The notes below the pieces were generated by a model. It did not search any database and was not told the origin of the DNA. It was given only the letters and a program-made list of their open reading frames with translations. DNA of 23,441 bases. It comes from CAZUCD01 sp964618855. Lineage in GTDB: Bacteria; Sumerlaeota; Sumerlaeia; SLMS01; JANRJK01. Of this stretch, positions 12,286 to 20,037 are shown in pieces. A program made the position numbers and the translations under genes. The stretch lies in NCBI GenBank assembly GCA_964618855.1, contig CAZUCD010000052.1, positions 1-23,441 of the forward strand, read 5' to 3'. Position 1 is the first letter of the stretch. Each line of letters opens with the position of its first letter.

Positions 12286-13862
12286 GCACTGGCTTCCGCG
12301 GGGCCGTCGAGGAGCGCCTCGTAGGCCGCGGCCTTTGCTGCGTCGAGCCGATGCAGCACGGATCCTCCCACCTGCCTGGAGTCGGTCCCCCGGACCAGCG
12401 TGGCGATCTCGGGGGGAAGCTGCCTGTGTGATTCCACGAGCACCAGCAGGCCCTCGCCGGGTTGCCGAACCGTGGGGACGGTGCTGTTGCCCGTCGCGAA
12501 GTAGTACATGGTCACGAGGGCATCGTCCCAGCCGACGGAGTTGGGGCGTGCGCCCTGTCGGAGCACAAGACCCGAGGCGGCCATCTCGATCGCGACGTCG
12601 TTGAGGCCGCGGATGGTGGGCACGGCGATGCGCGGGTCCTGTTCCGCGGCCGACCGGATTTCCATGGCACCCTGCGCGCCGCCACTGCACACGCCCGCGC
12701 ACACGAGGAGGGCGGCGATCCGCTCGAGCGGTGAGCGGCACCGCGCGAACAAGCCGCCGGCCAGCAGCGCGACGGGCACAAGCCCGGGGAGCATGTACGG
12801 CGGCACCGACGCCCGGAACAAAGCGGCGAAGGCCACCAGGGGGGCGAGGGCGAGCACGACGAGGGCCCCGCATGCCCCCGCCGCGGCGTCCCGCCTCAGC
12901 AGCATCGTGCATCCGAATCCCAGCGCACCCGCGAGGAGCGCCACGCCCCCCGCGTTCGCGGCAAGCGACGACGCCAGGCCCGCGCTGGACACCTCCCACG
13001 GGCGTGCGATCCTCAGCATATCGTCGTTGAGGCCATCGCCCAGCTGGAACGCCCACGCGGCCGCAGGGGAGACGGGATGCCCGATGGCAGCGGCGCGCCC
13101 ATGCTCGATCGTCGCGCGGATCAATCCCATGTCCTCCCACTGGGCCCCGGCGTTGCCCACGATCCAGGGTGCATACACGGCCCCAAGGGCCGCCACGGCG
13201 CAAAGCGATGCCCACCTCGCCATTGCGCCATCGCGCTGCCACGCGACGACCCAGGCGATGGGAAGCCAAAGCAGCGCCCCCGAGAGGTGGAGGCTCTGCG
13301 CGAGTGCGGCGGTGAGGCTCGCGGCCGCGAGCCTTCGGCGGCCGACGCGGCCATCCCCCCCCGGCAGGACGAGCCACAGCACGAGGGCGCTTGCGGGGAT
13401 GATTAGGTCGTGCCCCCAAAGCCGGCGGGAGTGCTCGATGGCATTCCCGCAGCACCCCGTGATCATGAGAACCACGACACCAGCACGGACGCCGAAGAGC
13501 CTGCGGGCCGTCAGCCCGGCGAGCACGCAACCCACGACCCCGGCCAGACCCACGACCATCGAAGCCAACACGGGACTGCGCGCCACCATGAACACGGGGG
13601 CGAACATGTAGAACATGGTCGGCGGATTGTGGAAGCCCCACGAAGTGCGCAGTCCCAGAAGCGGGAACTCGCGTCCCTGGGCGACTCGGAGGGCAAAGGA
13701 GGCGGCCTTCGCCTCGTCCGCGCGCCACGGCACGATGTCGGGCTGCCACCAGCGGACGACGAGCGCGATGGCGATGGCGACCAGCCAGAGCGCCAGTTCC
13801 ATGCGGCGTGGCACGCGTTCGCCCGCCGCGTCCACGGCCTCCTCGGAATCGCGCGGAGTCAT
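12279..13862 (-). CDS. GT39/ArnT-like membrane glycosyltransferase
   Basis: This 527-residue protein starts with a basic cytoplasmic segment, then a helix (LALWLVAIAIALVV), then the first-loop motif PWRADEA with D49 and E50, and FHNPPTMFYMF at 78-88. This is the arrangement seen in GT-C enzymes of the PMT/ArnT superfamily, with ten or more helices and a soluble C-terminal domain. It probably uses a polyprenyl-phosphate sugar on the outer face of the inner membrane. It differs clearly from the copy at 4816-6421, so it is not a recent duplicate. ATG 13862 follows the stop of a 33-residue ORF by 16 bases, and AGGTAG at that stop could act as its ribosome binding site. Its own stop overlaps the next start. 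Confidence 0.85.
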   Translation of the reverse strand: MTPRDSEEAVDAAGERVPRRMELALWLVAIAIALVVRWWQPDIVPWRADEAKAASFALRVAQGREFPLLGLRTSWGFHNPPTMFYMFAPVFMVARSPVLASMVVGLAGVVGCVLAGLTARRLFGVRAGVVVLMITGCCGNAIEHSRRLWGHDLIIPASALVLWLVLPGGDGRVGRRRLAAASLTAALAQSLHLSGALLWLPIAWVVAWQRDGAMARWASLCAVAALGAVYAPWIVGNAGAQWEDMGLIRATIEHGRAAAIGHPVSPAAAWAFQLGDGLNDDMLRIARPWEVSSAGLASSLAANAGGVALLAGALGFGCTMLLRRDAAAGACGALVVLALAPLVAFAALFRASVPPYMLPGLVPVALLAGGLFARCRSPLERIAALLVCAGVCSGGAQGAMEIRSAAEQDPRIAVPTIRGLNDVAIEMAASGLVLRQGARPNSVGWDDALVTMYYFATGNSTVPTVRQPGEGLLVLVESHRQLPPEIATLVRGTDSRQVGGSVLHRLDAAKAAAYEALLDGPAEASAW

Positions 13863-13878
13863 CTGCGGCCTGTCCCGG

Positions 13879-13980
13879 CTACCTGAGGAGGAGCCATGCG
13901 ATCAGCACGGCCAGGGCCGCCAGGAAGAGCGGCCCGAGCCCACGCGTTGCACGACGGTAATCTTCGGGGATCGGGGACAT
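13879..13980 (-). CDS. 33-residue single-helix membrane peptide
   Basis: The minus strand reads MSPIPEDYRRATRGLG and then a hydrophobic helix ending AWLLLR, followed by TAG. The charge pattern (acidic and basic N-terminus, 17-residue helix, terminal Arg) is that of a real small membrane protein rather than random frame. It sits immediately upstream of the GT39-like gene on the same strand, with the stop codon overlapping the likely ribosome binding site of that gene. It may be a leader peptide coupling translation or a small subunit. The upstream ribosome binding site is weak (TAGGG). Confidence 0.55.
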   Translation of the reverse strand: MSPIPEDYRRATRGLGPLFLAALAVLIAWLLLR

Positions 13981-14104
13981 GCCGCGACCCTACCAGTCAC
14001 CGGGCCAGCCGGGGAAATGAAAGTTGAAGGGGCGATCTTCAAGAGCCAAAAGCCGGGAGTCGTAAGGTGCGGACGTCATCACGGAGACCCGCGATCCACC
14101 TGAT

Positions 14105-14884
14105 CTACTCGTAGAGCGACCATCCTGATGCGGCGCTGGTGCCGGGCTCGGGGCCATGGTGGATCGCGACGATGGTGTCCAGGTCGAACCCGTTGGCGCT
14201 CAATTGGACGTCGTAGATGGGAAACCCATTCATCCCGGTGAGCGCGCCGGTGGTGCCGGGAATGCCGGGGTCGATGATCCTGACGTATCTGGCCCACGTG
14301 ATCCCGAATGATGCGAGGTCAAAGGCGTTGCCGCCGGCGAGGATCGGATCCGAGGGGTCGATGCCGCTCCCGGCAGTCACGTACGTGGGCCTCGTGCCGG
14401 CAAGCCCGGCGAAGTTCCCCTCGGTCAGAGGAATCGCATAGGGCGTCGCGACGTTCCAGCCGTCCGGTGGAGTGAATTGAAAGTTGAGCCGAATCATCGA
14501 GTCCAGGGTGCGCCCCGCCTCGACGACGCCCGTCTCGATGAACGGGACTCCGGTTCCAAGGGTGATGAGCGAGTTCTCGAAAACGATGAAGTCGGGTCCG
14601 GGGCCGTCGAGTATGACGTCCCCGGTCCACTTCAAGGTGATGGAGCCGCCATTGCCGAGGCTCAGGAGGTTCCCGGGGTCGTCGCTCGGCTCGAACGGGG
14701 GATCGTTCCCTCCATCGGGGCCATTGAGCACGTTTGACGGGAATGCGGCCTGGCCGAAGCCCGCGCCCGTTCCGGGGATGAACTCCTGCACCGCGTCGGG
14801 CAGTAGCCCGTCCGCGGCGCAGGGAGCGCCCAACGCGATGCTGGCGACCAGCGACAGCGCCGCCTGACGGGGGGGGCTAATCAT
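14105..14884 (-). CDS. Secreted 'PDFIVFEN' cell-surface protein
   Basis: This 259-residue protein has a signal peptide with probable cleavage near A24 (PCAA|DG). The mature domain contains GPGPDFIVFENS (D98 to N104), an Ala/Gly-framed beta-rich core and NGFDLDTIVAIHH near the end. The FVFEN and GFDLD pattern is known to me from 'cell surface proteins' of Bacteroidota and other phyla, some beside TonB receptors or propeller proteins. ATG 14884 overlaps the stop of the upstream propeller gene (ATGATTAG), so the pair is translationally coupled and sits under the same cobalamin riboswitch. The terminal GWSLYE is part of a tail shared with two other secreted proteins of the window. A role in corrinoid capture is inference. 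Confidence 0.8.
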   Translation of the reverse strand: MISPPRQAALSLVASIALGAPCAADGLLPDAVQEFIPGTGAGFGQAAFPSNVLNGPDGGNDPPFEPSDDPGNLLSLGNGGSITLKWTGDVILDGPGPDFIVFENSLITLGTGVPFIETGVVEAGRTLDSMIRLNFQFTPPDGWNVATPYAIPLTEGNFAGLAGTRPTYVTAGSGIDPSDPILAGGNAFDLASFGITWARYVRIIDPGIPGTTGALTGMNGFPIYDVQLSANGFDLDTIVAIHHGPEPGTSAASGWSLYE

Positions 14885-16010
14885 GTAGCTGCCACTCCGA
14901 AACGCGTGCCGCGGCTGCGGGCGTGACGAAGAAGTAGAACCCGTCGAGCGTCGTGAAGCTCAGGTTCGAGACGACGAGGTGCTGGCCGGTGGGGCCGCTG
15001 TCCGGTGCGAAGCTGGCCGCAGACTTGTCGAACGCCATGCCGGTCGCGAAGTCGGCGAGGTCGCACAGGCGGGTGAGCGCACCGCCAGCGCCCACGTGGT
15101 CGATCCCCGAGCCCGTCAGCCCATTGGTCGCCGCGAAGATGCGTTCACCATCCGCAATGGAGGAGACGGAGAGATCATACACGGCGGGCATGGATGCGCC
15201 TGTCAGGAGGAGCGACTCCCCCGGATCGAGCGCGTCGCCGTCGGCGTTCTCGTCGCGGAGGCGGTGAATCGTGCCGTCCACGAATGTGCCCTGCGTTTCG
15301 CCCGCGTAGAAGTAGCCCTGCGAATCGACGGAGAGTCCCGAGCCGTAGTCGAGTGGGTTGAAGTAGAGGTTTTGCGCCGTGCCATCGGCCGAAATGCGGA
15401 GGACCTCCCCCCCAAGGGCACCATCGGAGGTGACGATGTGGATGTGGCCGGAGGCGGCGCGTGTGAGGCCGGCCGCGGTGAAGTTCCCACCCGGGTTCGT
15501 CAGGATCGGCGCGGCCACGAGCACTTCCACCTCGGGCGTGCCGGTGCCCGCATCCACGTCGCGGAAGTCACCGTCGCCGTTGCGGTCCGTGAGGATGAAG
15601 ATGCATTCGCCGATCGGGCCGCCCGGTGCGGCGCTACCCTCGTCGTTGTCCGCCACGATCAGCCGTCCGTCCGGCAGGGAGAGCATCCAGATGTCCCCGA
15701 ATCCATTGTTGAGCACATTGTTGCCGGGAGGCGCCCCGGTCATGCTGAGCGCGCCATCCGCGACGAGCGTGAACGTGTGCGCGGTCTGGGACGTGAAGGT
15801 GACGCGGTAGATCCGGCGGGCGTTGAATGCACCCGCGCTGAGGTAGAACGACTTCGGGTTGGCGGCATCGGCGCATGCGGCGCCGGCGCCCGTCTCGGGG
15901 AGAAGGATCGGGCCGGAAACGTACCCGGCCTGGAGGTTGGTGAGCTGCGCGTGCGCGCATCCCACGGTGAGAAGGAATGCCGCGGTGGCCGCGGATGCTG
16001 CAAGGCGCAT
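14877..16010 (-). CDS. Secreted beta-propeller-like protein under cobalamin riboswitch
   Basis: This 377-residue protein starts at ATG 16010, with GGAGGGG at ideal spacing. Its signal peptide ends AHA|Q at 21-22; an alternative lipobox-like TVGC (C18) would make it a lipoprotein. The mature protein has repeated beta blades (DIWMLSLPDGRLIVADND, GLSVDSQGYFYAGE, GERIFAATNGL) like NHL/SMP-30-type propellers. Two calcium-type loops are visible: DRNGDGD from D142 and DENADGD from D253. It ends SEWQLHD. It is the first gene after the cobalamin riboswitch and overlaps the next gene by eight bases. Bacteroides BtuG, a surface corrinoid-binding protein, is also a propeller, which makes vitamin B12 binding a reasonable hypothesis; direct similarity cannot be judged here. 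Confidence 0.85.
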   Translation of the reverse strand: MRLAASAATAAFLLTVGCAHAQLTNLQAGYVSGPILLPETGAGAACADAANPKSFYLSAGAFNARRIYRVTFTSQTAHTFTLVADGALSMTGAPPGNNVLNNGFGDIWMLSLPDGRLIVADNDEGSAAPGGPIGECIFILTDRNGDGDFRDVDAGTGTPEVEVLVAAPILTNPGGNFTAAGLTRAASGHIHIVTSDGALGGEVLRISADGTAQNLYFNPLDYGSGLSVDSQGYFYAGETQGTFVDGTIHRLRDENADGDALDPGESLLLTGASMPAVYDLSVSSIADGERIFAATNGLTGSGIDHVGAGGALTRLCDLADFATGMAFDKSAASFAPDSGPTGQHLVVSNLSFTTLDGFYFFVTPAAAARVSEWQLHD

Positions 16011-16015
16011 GGTCC

Positions 16016-16031
16016 CCTCCGTGTTTGGAGG
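16016..16031 (-). promoter_or_regulatory. Shine-Dalgarno-sequestering hairpin of the riboswitch leader
   Basis: The minus strand reads CCTCC-AAACAC-GGAGG, a five-pair stem whose 3' arm is the ribosome binding site (GGAGGGG) of the propeller gene, ending six bases before ATG 16010. Hiding this site is a common way for cobalamin riboswitches to block translation. The link to the aptamer, about 115 bases upstream, is inferred. Confidence 0.5.
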
Positions 16032-16144
16032 TGGATGCGACGCTGCAACTGTTGCCTCGGGAACGGGCCGGTGTGACCGGCGGCGGCGGGTTGGATCCCC
16101 CTCGTGGGGGTGCCCGGGTCGCCCTCCCTGCTCGGGGAGGCTGT

Positions 16145-16310
16145 CGCGATGCGGCACTTCGGGCGGGTCTTCCGGCTTGCGGATCGTCCTACTCGCCACG
16201 CCTTCCCGGGGCATGCGCCCCAGTGGCTTCCTTGTGGCTTTCGTACCCGCTTACGGCGGCGGCACCGCGACGGATTCTCACCGTCTTCCGCGCGCGGGTC
16301 CGAATGGAGC
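16145..16310 (-). promoter_or_regulatory. Cobalamin riboswitch
   Basis: On the minus strand the conserved core reads in order: GGAAGACGGTGAGAATCCGTC, a GC-rich GCGGTGCCGCCGCC segment, then AAGCGGG, AAGCCACTGG (GCCACTG at 16221-16227), CCCGGGAAGGCG, and the B12 box GCCGGAAGACCCGCC at 16162-16176. This order and spacing match the cobalamin aptamer. It lies between the stop of the pseudopilin gene and the start of the propeller gene, oriented to control the propeller/FEN pair. The 3' boundary and pseudoknot partner were not folded. Downstream hairpins at 16123-16140 and 16097-16110 lack a T-tract, so transcription termination is not obvious. The rest of the 16011-16379 gap is leader. Confidence 0.93.
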
Positions 16311-16379
16311 CCCGCACGCATCGCCCGTGTGCCCAGCTACTGTGTCGGAACGAGGGATCGTGGCCCGCATCGCCGCGGG

Positions 16380-16916
16380 TCAACCGGGGTTGTGGTCGCT
16401 CGCGCGGAAGATGTCCCCGCGGCTGATCGTGCCGTTCGTCGGGTCGTAGAAGGTGTAGTCGAATCCCGGGACGCCGCCGTAGAACAACTCGGCGGAGTAT
16501 CCCGGGTAGAACTCGATGGGTTCCGTGTCGCGCTGGCGGTCCGGGCCCTCGCTGGCGAGCGCCCAACGCGACGGCTTGTCCACACCCATCGCGCCATAGT
16601 GGAAGCCCTTGTAGTGGAACGGGCCGCCGGATTCCTCCGACTGGAAGATGTCGTCGGGGACCGTCGTGACGTACGCTATCGGTGTTGTCACGACGCGCAG
16701 CCGGAACGGTGGCGGGATCAGCACCGCGGCCGGGTAGCTGTTCCAGTCCACGGCATAGGCTTCGAGGGCGGTCGCCACCGTCTTCATGTCCGCCTTCGCG
16801 CGGGAGACCTTCGAGCGGGTCTGCGCCTCGAGGAAGTTCGGCAACGCTATGGCCGCCAGAATGGCGATGATCGCCACCACGATGAGTAGTTCGATGAGTG
16901 TGAATGCGCGACGCAC
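16380..16916 (-). CDS. Type IV pilin-like pseudopilin (prepilin-type N-terminus)
   Basis: This 178-residue protein starts at GTG 16916 with AAGGA six bases upstream. The N-terminus VRRAFTLIELLIVVAIIA is a prepilin signal: cleavage would fall between A4 and F5, with E9 as the conserved fifth residue of the mature protein, then a 20-residue helix. The residue before the cut is Ala rather than the usual Gly. NFLEAQTRSKVSRAKADM follows, a signature of the abundant pseudopilins of Sumerlaeota, Hydrogenedentes and PVC-type genomes. The C-terminal half is an acidic, Tyr/Gly-rich domain without known enzymatic motifs. It may belong to a type II secretion or pilus system, but no other gsp/pil gene is nearby. 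It ends upstream of the riboswitch and is not controlled by it. Confidence 0.9.
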   Translation of the reverse strand: MRRAFTLIELLIVVAIIAILAAIALPNFLEAQTRSKVSRAKADMKTVATALEAYAVDWNSYPAAVLIPPPFRLRVVTTPIAYVTTVPDDIFQSEESGGPFHYKGFHYGAMGVDKPSRWALASEGPDRQRDTEPIEFYPGYSAELFYGGVPGFDYTFYDPTNGTISRGDIFRASDHNPG

Positions 16917-17076
16917 GAGAGGTCCTTGAAGTAGTGGGAGGGAGGGGGGGGCAGGTGATGGGTTTCGGGTGTCGGGGCTGGGTCTCGGGTTCTGGAAGTC
17001 ACCGGAAGAGTCGATGCTGGCCGGGCGGCAGGTCGGTGCTTCGACGTTTCGACCTATGGATCTTCCGACTTTCGAC

Positions 17077-17715
17077 TCAATTCGCCGGCGGTGTTGGCGG
17101 CTGGTTCTCACCACCGCGTCCGCGGCCCCACTGGCCCATGGGGGGCGCGCCGGGGAAGGGAGCCTGGCCGTTGCGCATGCGTTCGCGGCGCTCCTCCATC
17201 TTGCGCTTCAACTGGTTGAAATCGCCTTCGCCCATGAGGCCCTTGGCCTGTTCGAGGCGCTCCTGCATGCGCCTTTCCATGCGTTCGCGCATAATCTCGC
17301 GGGCCTTTTCCTGCTGTTCCGGGGTCATGAGGGCCTGCATGGCCTCCATGCGCTTGCGGCCCTCCTCGGGATCGGAGGGAGGGCCCTGCTTCATGATCTC
17401 GTCGATCTTCTGCTGCTGATCCTCGGAGAGGCCGATGTCCTTGGCCATCTGGAGCCGCTCGGTTTCGGAGAACATGCGGCCGCGCCCGTCGGGCCCGCCG
17501 GACCCAAACGGTGAGAGGCGTCCCGAATCGGCGCGGTCGCGGGGCATGGGCTGCGTGGCGAGGGGAGTCTTTCGTTCCTTTGGCGGGAGCCCACCCGTCG
17601 CCAAGCTCACCTGACCGTAAATGTTGTAACCCGCGACGGACAATGCCGCCACCACCCCCAGGATGATGAGGGTGTTCCGGCCCTTGCCGGCTGAGGGGTC
17701 CTTGATCTTGGCCAT
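17077..17715 (-). CDS. Membrane-anchored Spy/CpxP-like periplasmic protein
   Basis: This 212-residue protein has a short basic N-terminus, a helix at about 15-34 (LIILGVVAALSVAGYNIYG), a Pro-rich linker, and a long charged helical region at about 84-182. Two motifs, LSEDQQQKI (96-104) and LMTPEQQEKAREI (129-141), resemble the LTxxQ repeats of Spy/CpxP periplasmic chaperones and metal sensors. The tail is Pro/Gly/Gln-rich. ATG 17715 is chosen because the helix and basic start follow it; GGGAT about eight bases upstream is only a modest ribosome binding site. It lies between the pseudopilin and the ABC-2 permease on one strand, with gaps of 160 and 143 bases. A chaperone or stress role is inference. 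Confidence 0.75.
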   Translation of the reverse strand: MAKIKDPSAGKGRNTLIILGVVAALSVAGYNIYGQVSLATGGLPPKERKTPLATQPMPRDRADSGRLSPFGSGGPDGRGRMFSETERLQMAKDIGLSEDQQQKIDEIMKQGPPSDPEEGRKRMEAMQALMTPEQQEKAREIMRERMERRMQERLEQAKGLMGEGDFNQLKRKMEERRERMRNGQAPFPGAPPMGQWGRGRGGENQPPTPPAN

Positions 17716-17858
17716 TTCTGCTATCCCGGTCCGTTCCAGATGGTGCAGCCCTGGGCCCCCCGCCGCGCCCAACATGCGCGAATCGGGTGCCTGAGGCCAC
17801 GCTGGAGCCGTTCGTTACCAGAAACAGGCCAACTGGACGCTTGGCTCCGGACCCCTGA

Positions 17859-19376
17859 TCAGGCCCGCGCCGGCATGTCGTAGTGGTAGTCGAAGCCCTT
17901 CCACCTCTGCCAGCGCTTGTACTCGCCTACGATGACGAGCACGACGGTTCCTGCAACGTAGCTGACGCAGACCAAACCGTTGACGCCCGTCAGGTCGCCG
18001 AAACTCTGGTAAAGGAGAGGCTCCCCGACCGAGTTGAAGAGGAGGACGAATGGGGAGAGTTTCACGAAGTACTCACCCACCGGGGCGAAGGCGGGTGAGA
18101 GGCTCCGTATCGCGATGCCGACGAGGGGAAGCACGAACCATAGGCCGATGCCGACGGAGGCGGTGATGGTCCCCGCCCCCGCGCGGCCGACGGAGATCGC
18201 GGTGGCCAGGCGCGCAGCCGCGCACAGCGCCGCGAAGCTCGTGATGCTCACCCAGACGAAGATGTCCTTCAGGCCGGGCGGTGAGCCGACGGTTGCGGCC
18301 AGCGCGTAGAACCGGTCAACCACGAGCCACCATCCCGCGGCCAGCGCCACGAGATAGGGAAGTGTCTGGTCAAACGGGCGGAGGAAGGGCACGACGCGCT
18401 TGAGGTGCCACATCTCGTCCCCCACCTCCATGCGTCCCACGCCGAAGCACATGACCGCGACCAGCAGCAGCAGTTGCCCGGTCATCAGGAACACGAGGGC
18501 CGTCATTTCCGACACGGGAACGCGGGCCGCGGCGAGCAACTGCGGGCCCAGCAGCACTGTCAGGAGGAAGAGGAACTGCCAGTGGGAGAAGGCGCGGGTG
18601 CTGTCGGGCTCGAACAGCTTGCGCGTGGCGAGCAGCAGGAACACCCAGGTGATGAGGCCGATGATCATCGCAGCGGCAACCCACGGTGGGATGCCTGCGG
18701 GCGAGAGCATGGCGGTGATGCTGCCCCCGCCCCCCCCGCCGAATGTCGCCACGACCTTGTTGTAGAGGTAGATGCCGCCGAAGATCACCGCGAAGATCGC
18801 GAAAACGATCACACCCTGCGCCGTGCGGGTGCGTTCGCGGATCGAGGAGATGTAGAGCCCGAACCCCGAGAGGATCAGGGACCCGCCGAGCAGCAGCCCG
18901 AACGTGCCGAAGACCGTCGATGGCCTGACGCCACCGTACACGAAGGTGAGGCTGAGCAGCGGGAAGGCGCAGATCAGCGCCAGCGCCACGTAGAACACGG
19001 TCGACAGGAAGCAGCCTGTGATGTACATCCAAGGGGTTATCGTCGTCACGCGCAGGAAGTCGAACGTCTTGCGTTCCTTCTCCCCGGTTGTCATCCCCGC
19101 GGTGATCGTGGGGGCGATGACCAGGACGAGCAGGCTCTGGATGATCGTGATCCAGCGGAAGAGCTGCGTCCCGGTGTTGGCGAGGTCCGCAAGCATGTCC
19201 GTGTTGAGGCGGGAGAAGACGCTCGGCGCGTAGGCGAAGAGGACGAGCATCGTGGCGAGCGTCATGAGGGCGATGTAGCCGACGATGCTGAAGATGAGGG
19301 CGCGGCCGCGCATCCTGCGGCGCAGTTCGCGCGTCAGGATCGGATTGTCGATGATGTTGGTTACGATGGCCTTCAT
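17859..19376 (-). CDS. ABC-2 type transporter permease
   Basis: This 505-residue protein has about twelve membrane helices. NPILTRELRRRMRGRA at 11-26 and TGEKERKTFDFLRVTTITPW at 97-116 are the hallmarks of large ABC-2 permeases with a coupling loop for an ATPase. Such exporters move drugs, lipids or proteins; the substrate is unknown. ATG 19376 fits the family start (MKAIVTNIIDNPIL), although no good ribosome binding site is seen. The partner ATPase is not in the window: upstream lies the tandem repeat region and a divergent gene, and downstream the Spy-like gene. A short palindrome CCTGATCAGG covers the stop codon, without a T-tract. Confidence 0.88.
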   Translation of the reverse strand: MKAIVTNIIDNPILTRELRRRMRGRALIFSIVGYIALMTLATMLVLFAYAPSVFSRLNTDMLADLANTGTQLFRWITIIQSLLVLVIAPTITAGMTTGEKERKTFDFLRVTTITPWMYITGCFLSTVFYVALALICAFPLLSLTFVYGGVRPSTVFGTFGLLLGGSLILSGFGLYISSIRERTRTAQGVIVFAIFAVIFGGIYLYNKVVATFGGGGGGSITAMLSPAGIPPWVAAAMIIGLITWVFLLLATRKLFEPDSTRAFSHWQFLFLLTVLLGPQLLAAARVPVSEMTALVFLMTGQLLLLVAVMCFGVGRMEVGDEMWHLKRVVPFLRPFDQTLPYLVALAAGWWLVVDRFYALAATVGSPPGLKDIFVWVSITSFAALCAAARLATAISVGRAGAGTITASVGIGLWFVLPLVGIAIRSLSPAFAPVGEYFVKLSPFVLLFNSVGEPLLYQSFGDLTGVNGLVCVSYVAGTVVLVIVGEYKRWQRWKGFDYHYDMPARA

Positions 19377-19450
19377 GGCGCGGCTGCCGCGGAGGACTCC
19401 CCGTGCGGATGAACATCGACCCGGCCCTTCCAATTCCTCCGATCCCTTCC

Positions 19451-19931
19451 CCGTTCGCAAGAGACAACTCATCGCCGCATGAAGTGTTCGCGGGGGACAG
19501 GGCCGGCGCGGCGTGATTTGGGTCACGCGCTGTTCGGCCAACACGGGCGGGGCGCCCGTGCCACCCTGCCCCCGTTTTCAAGAGACAACTCATCGCTACC
19601 TGATGGGTTCGCGGGGGGCAGGGCCGGCGCGGCGTGATTTGGGTCACGCGCGGTTCGGCCCACACGGGCGGGACGCCCGTGCCACCATGCCGCCTTCGCA
19701 AGAGGCAACTCTTCTCCGGTCGATGGGTTCGCGGGGGGCTGGGCGGGCGCGGCATGATTTGGGTCACGCGCAATTCGGCCAACACGGGCGGGACGCCCGT
19801 GCCACCCTGCCACCTTCGCAAGAGGCAACTCATCGCTTCCTGAAGGGTTCGCGGCGGGCAGGGCCGGCGCGGCGTGGTTTGGGCTACGCGCTGTTCGGCC
19901 AACACGGGCGGGACGCCGGTGCCACCATGCC
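19451..19931. repeat. Four tandem copies of a 120-base repeat with GC palindromes
   Basis: The motif CAAGAG(A/G)CAACTC recurs at 19458, 19579, 19699 and 19819, giving periods of 121, 120 and 120 bases. Each unit also contains TTTGGGTCACGCG (GGGCTACGCG in the last) and the palindrome CACGGGCGGGACGCCCGTG at 19542, 19663, 19783 and 19903, with eight-base arms around a three-base loop. The first copy has GGG in the loop; the fourth carries a mismatch in one arm. The array fills most of the 661-base gap (19377-20037) between the divergent permease and gcvPA. Similar palindromes occur widely in MAGs, where they yield spurious HGRDARAT/WHGRPARV peptides (from memory). The remaining flanks, 19377-19450 and 19932-20037, show nothing recognisable. 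Confidence 0.93.
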
Positions 19932-20037
19932 CGCTGCCGCCGAAATGATCTAGCCCCCCGGCTCCGCCCGCGCCTCCATTCGGTCCGTTGGTTGCTCATG
20001 ACACGGGTTGGACAATCCAACCTTCCCCTTCCCCTCC

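Noticed and set aside
12286..13749. Long N-terminal extension of the 11473-12285 frame
   Set aside because: It runs antisense-like through the GT39-like gene in another frame, has Arg/Gly-rich random composition, and the coupled ATG at 12285 is a natural start.
16097..16140. Intrinsic terminator as the riboswitch expression platform
   Set aside because: Two good GC stems exist, but neither is followed by a T-tract on the minus strand; the hairpin over the ribosome binding site is a better candidate.
19451..19931. CRISPR array
   Set aside because: The repeats are about 120 bases, directly abutting, with no unique spacers of constant length and no cas genes nearby.
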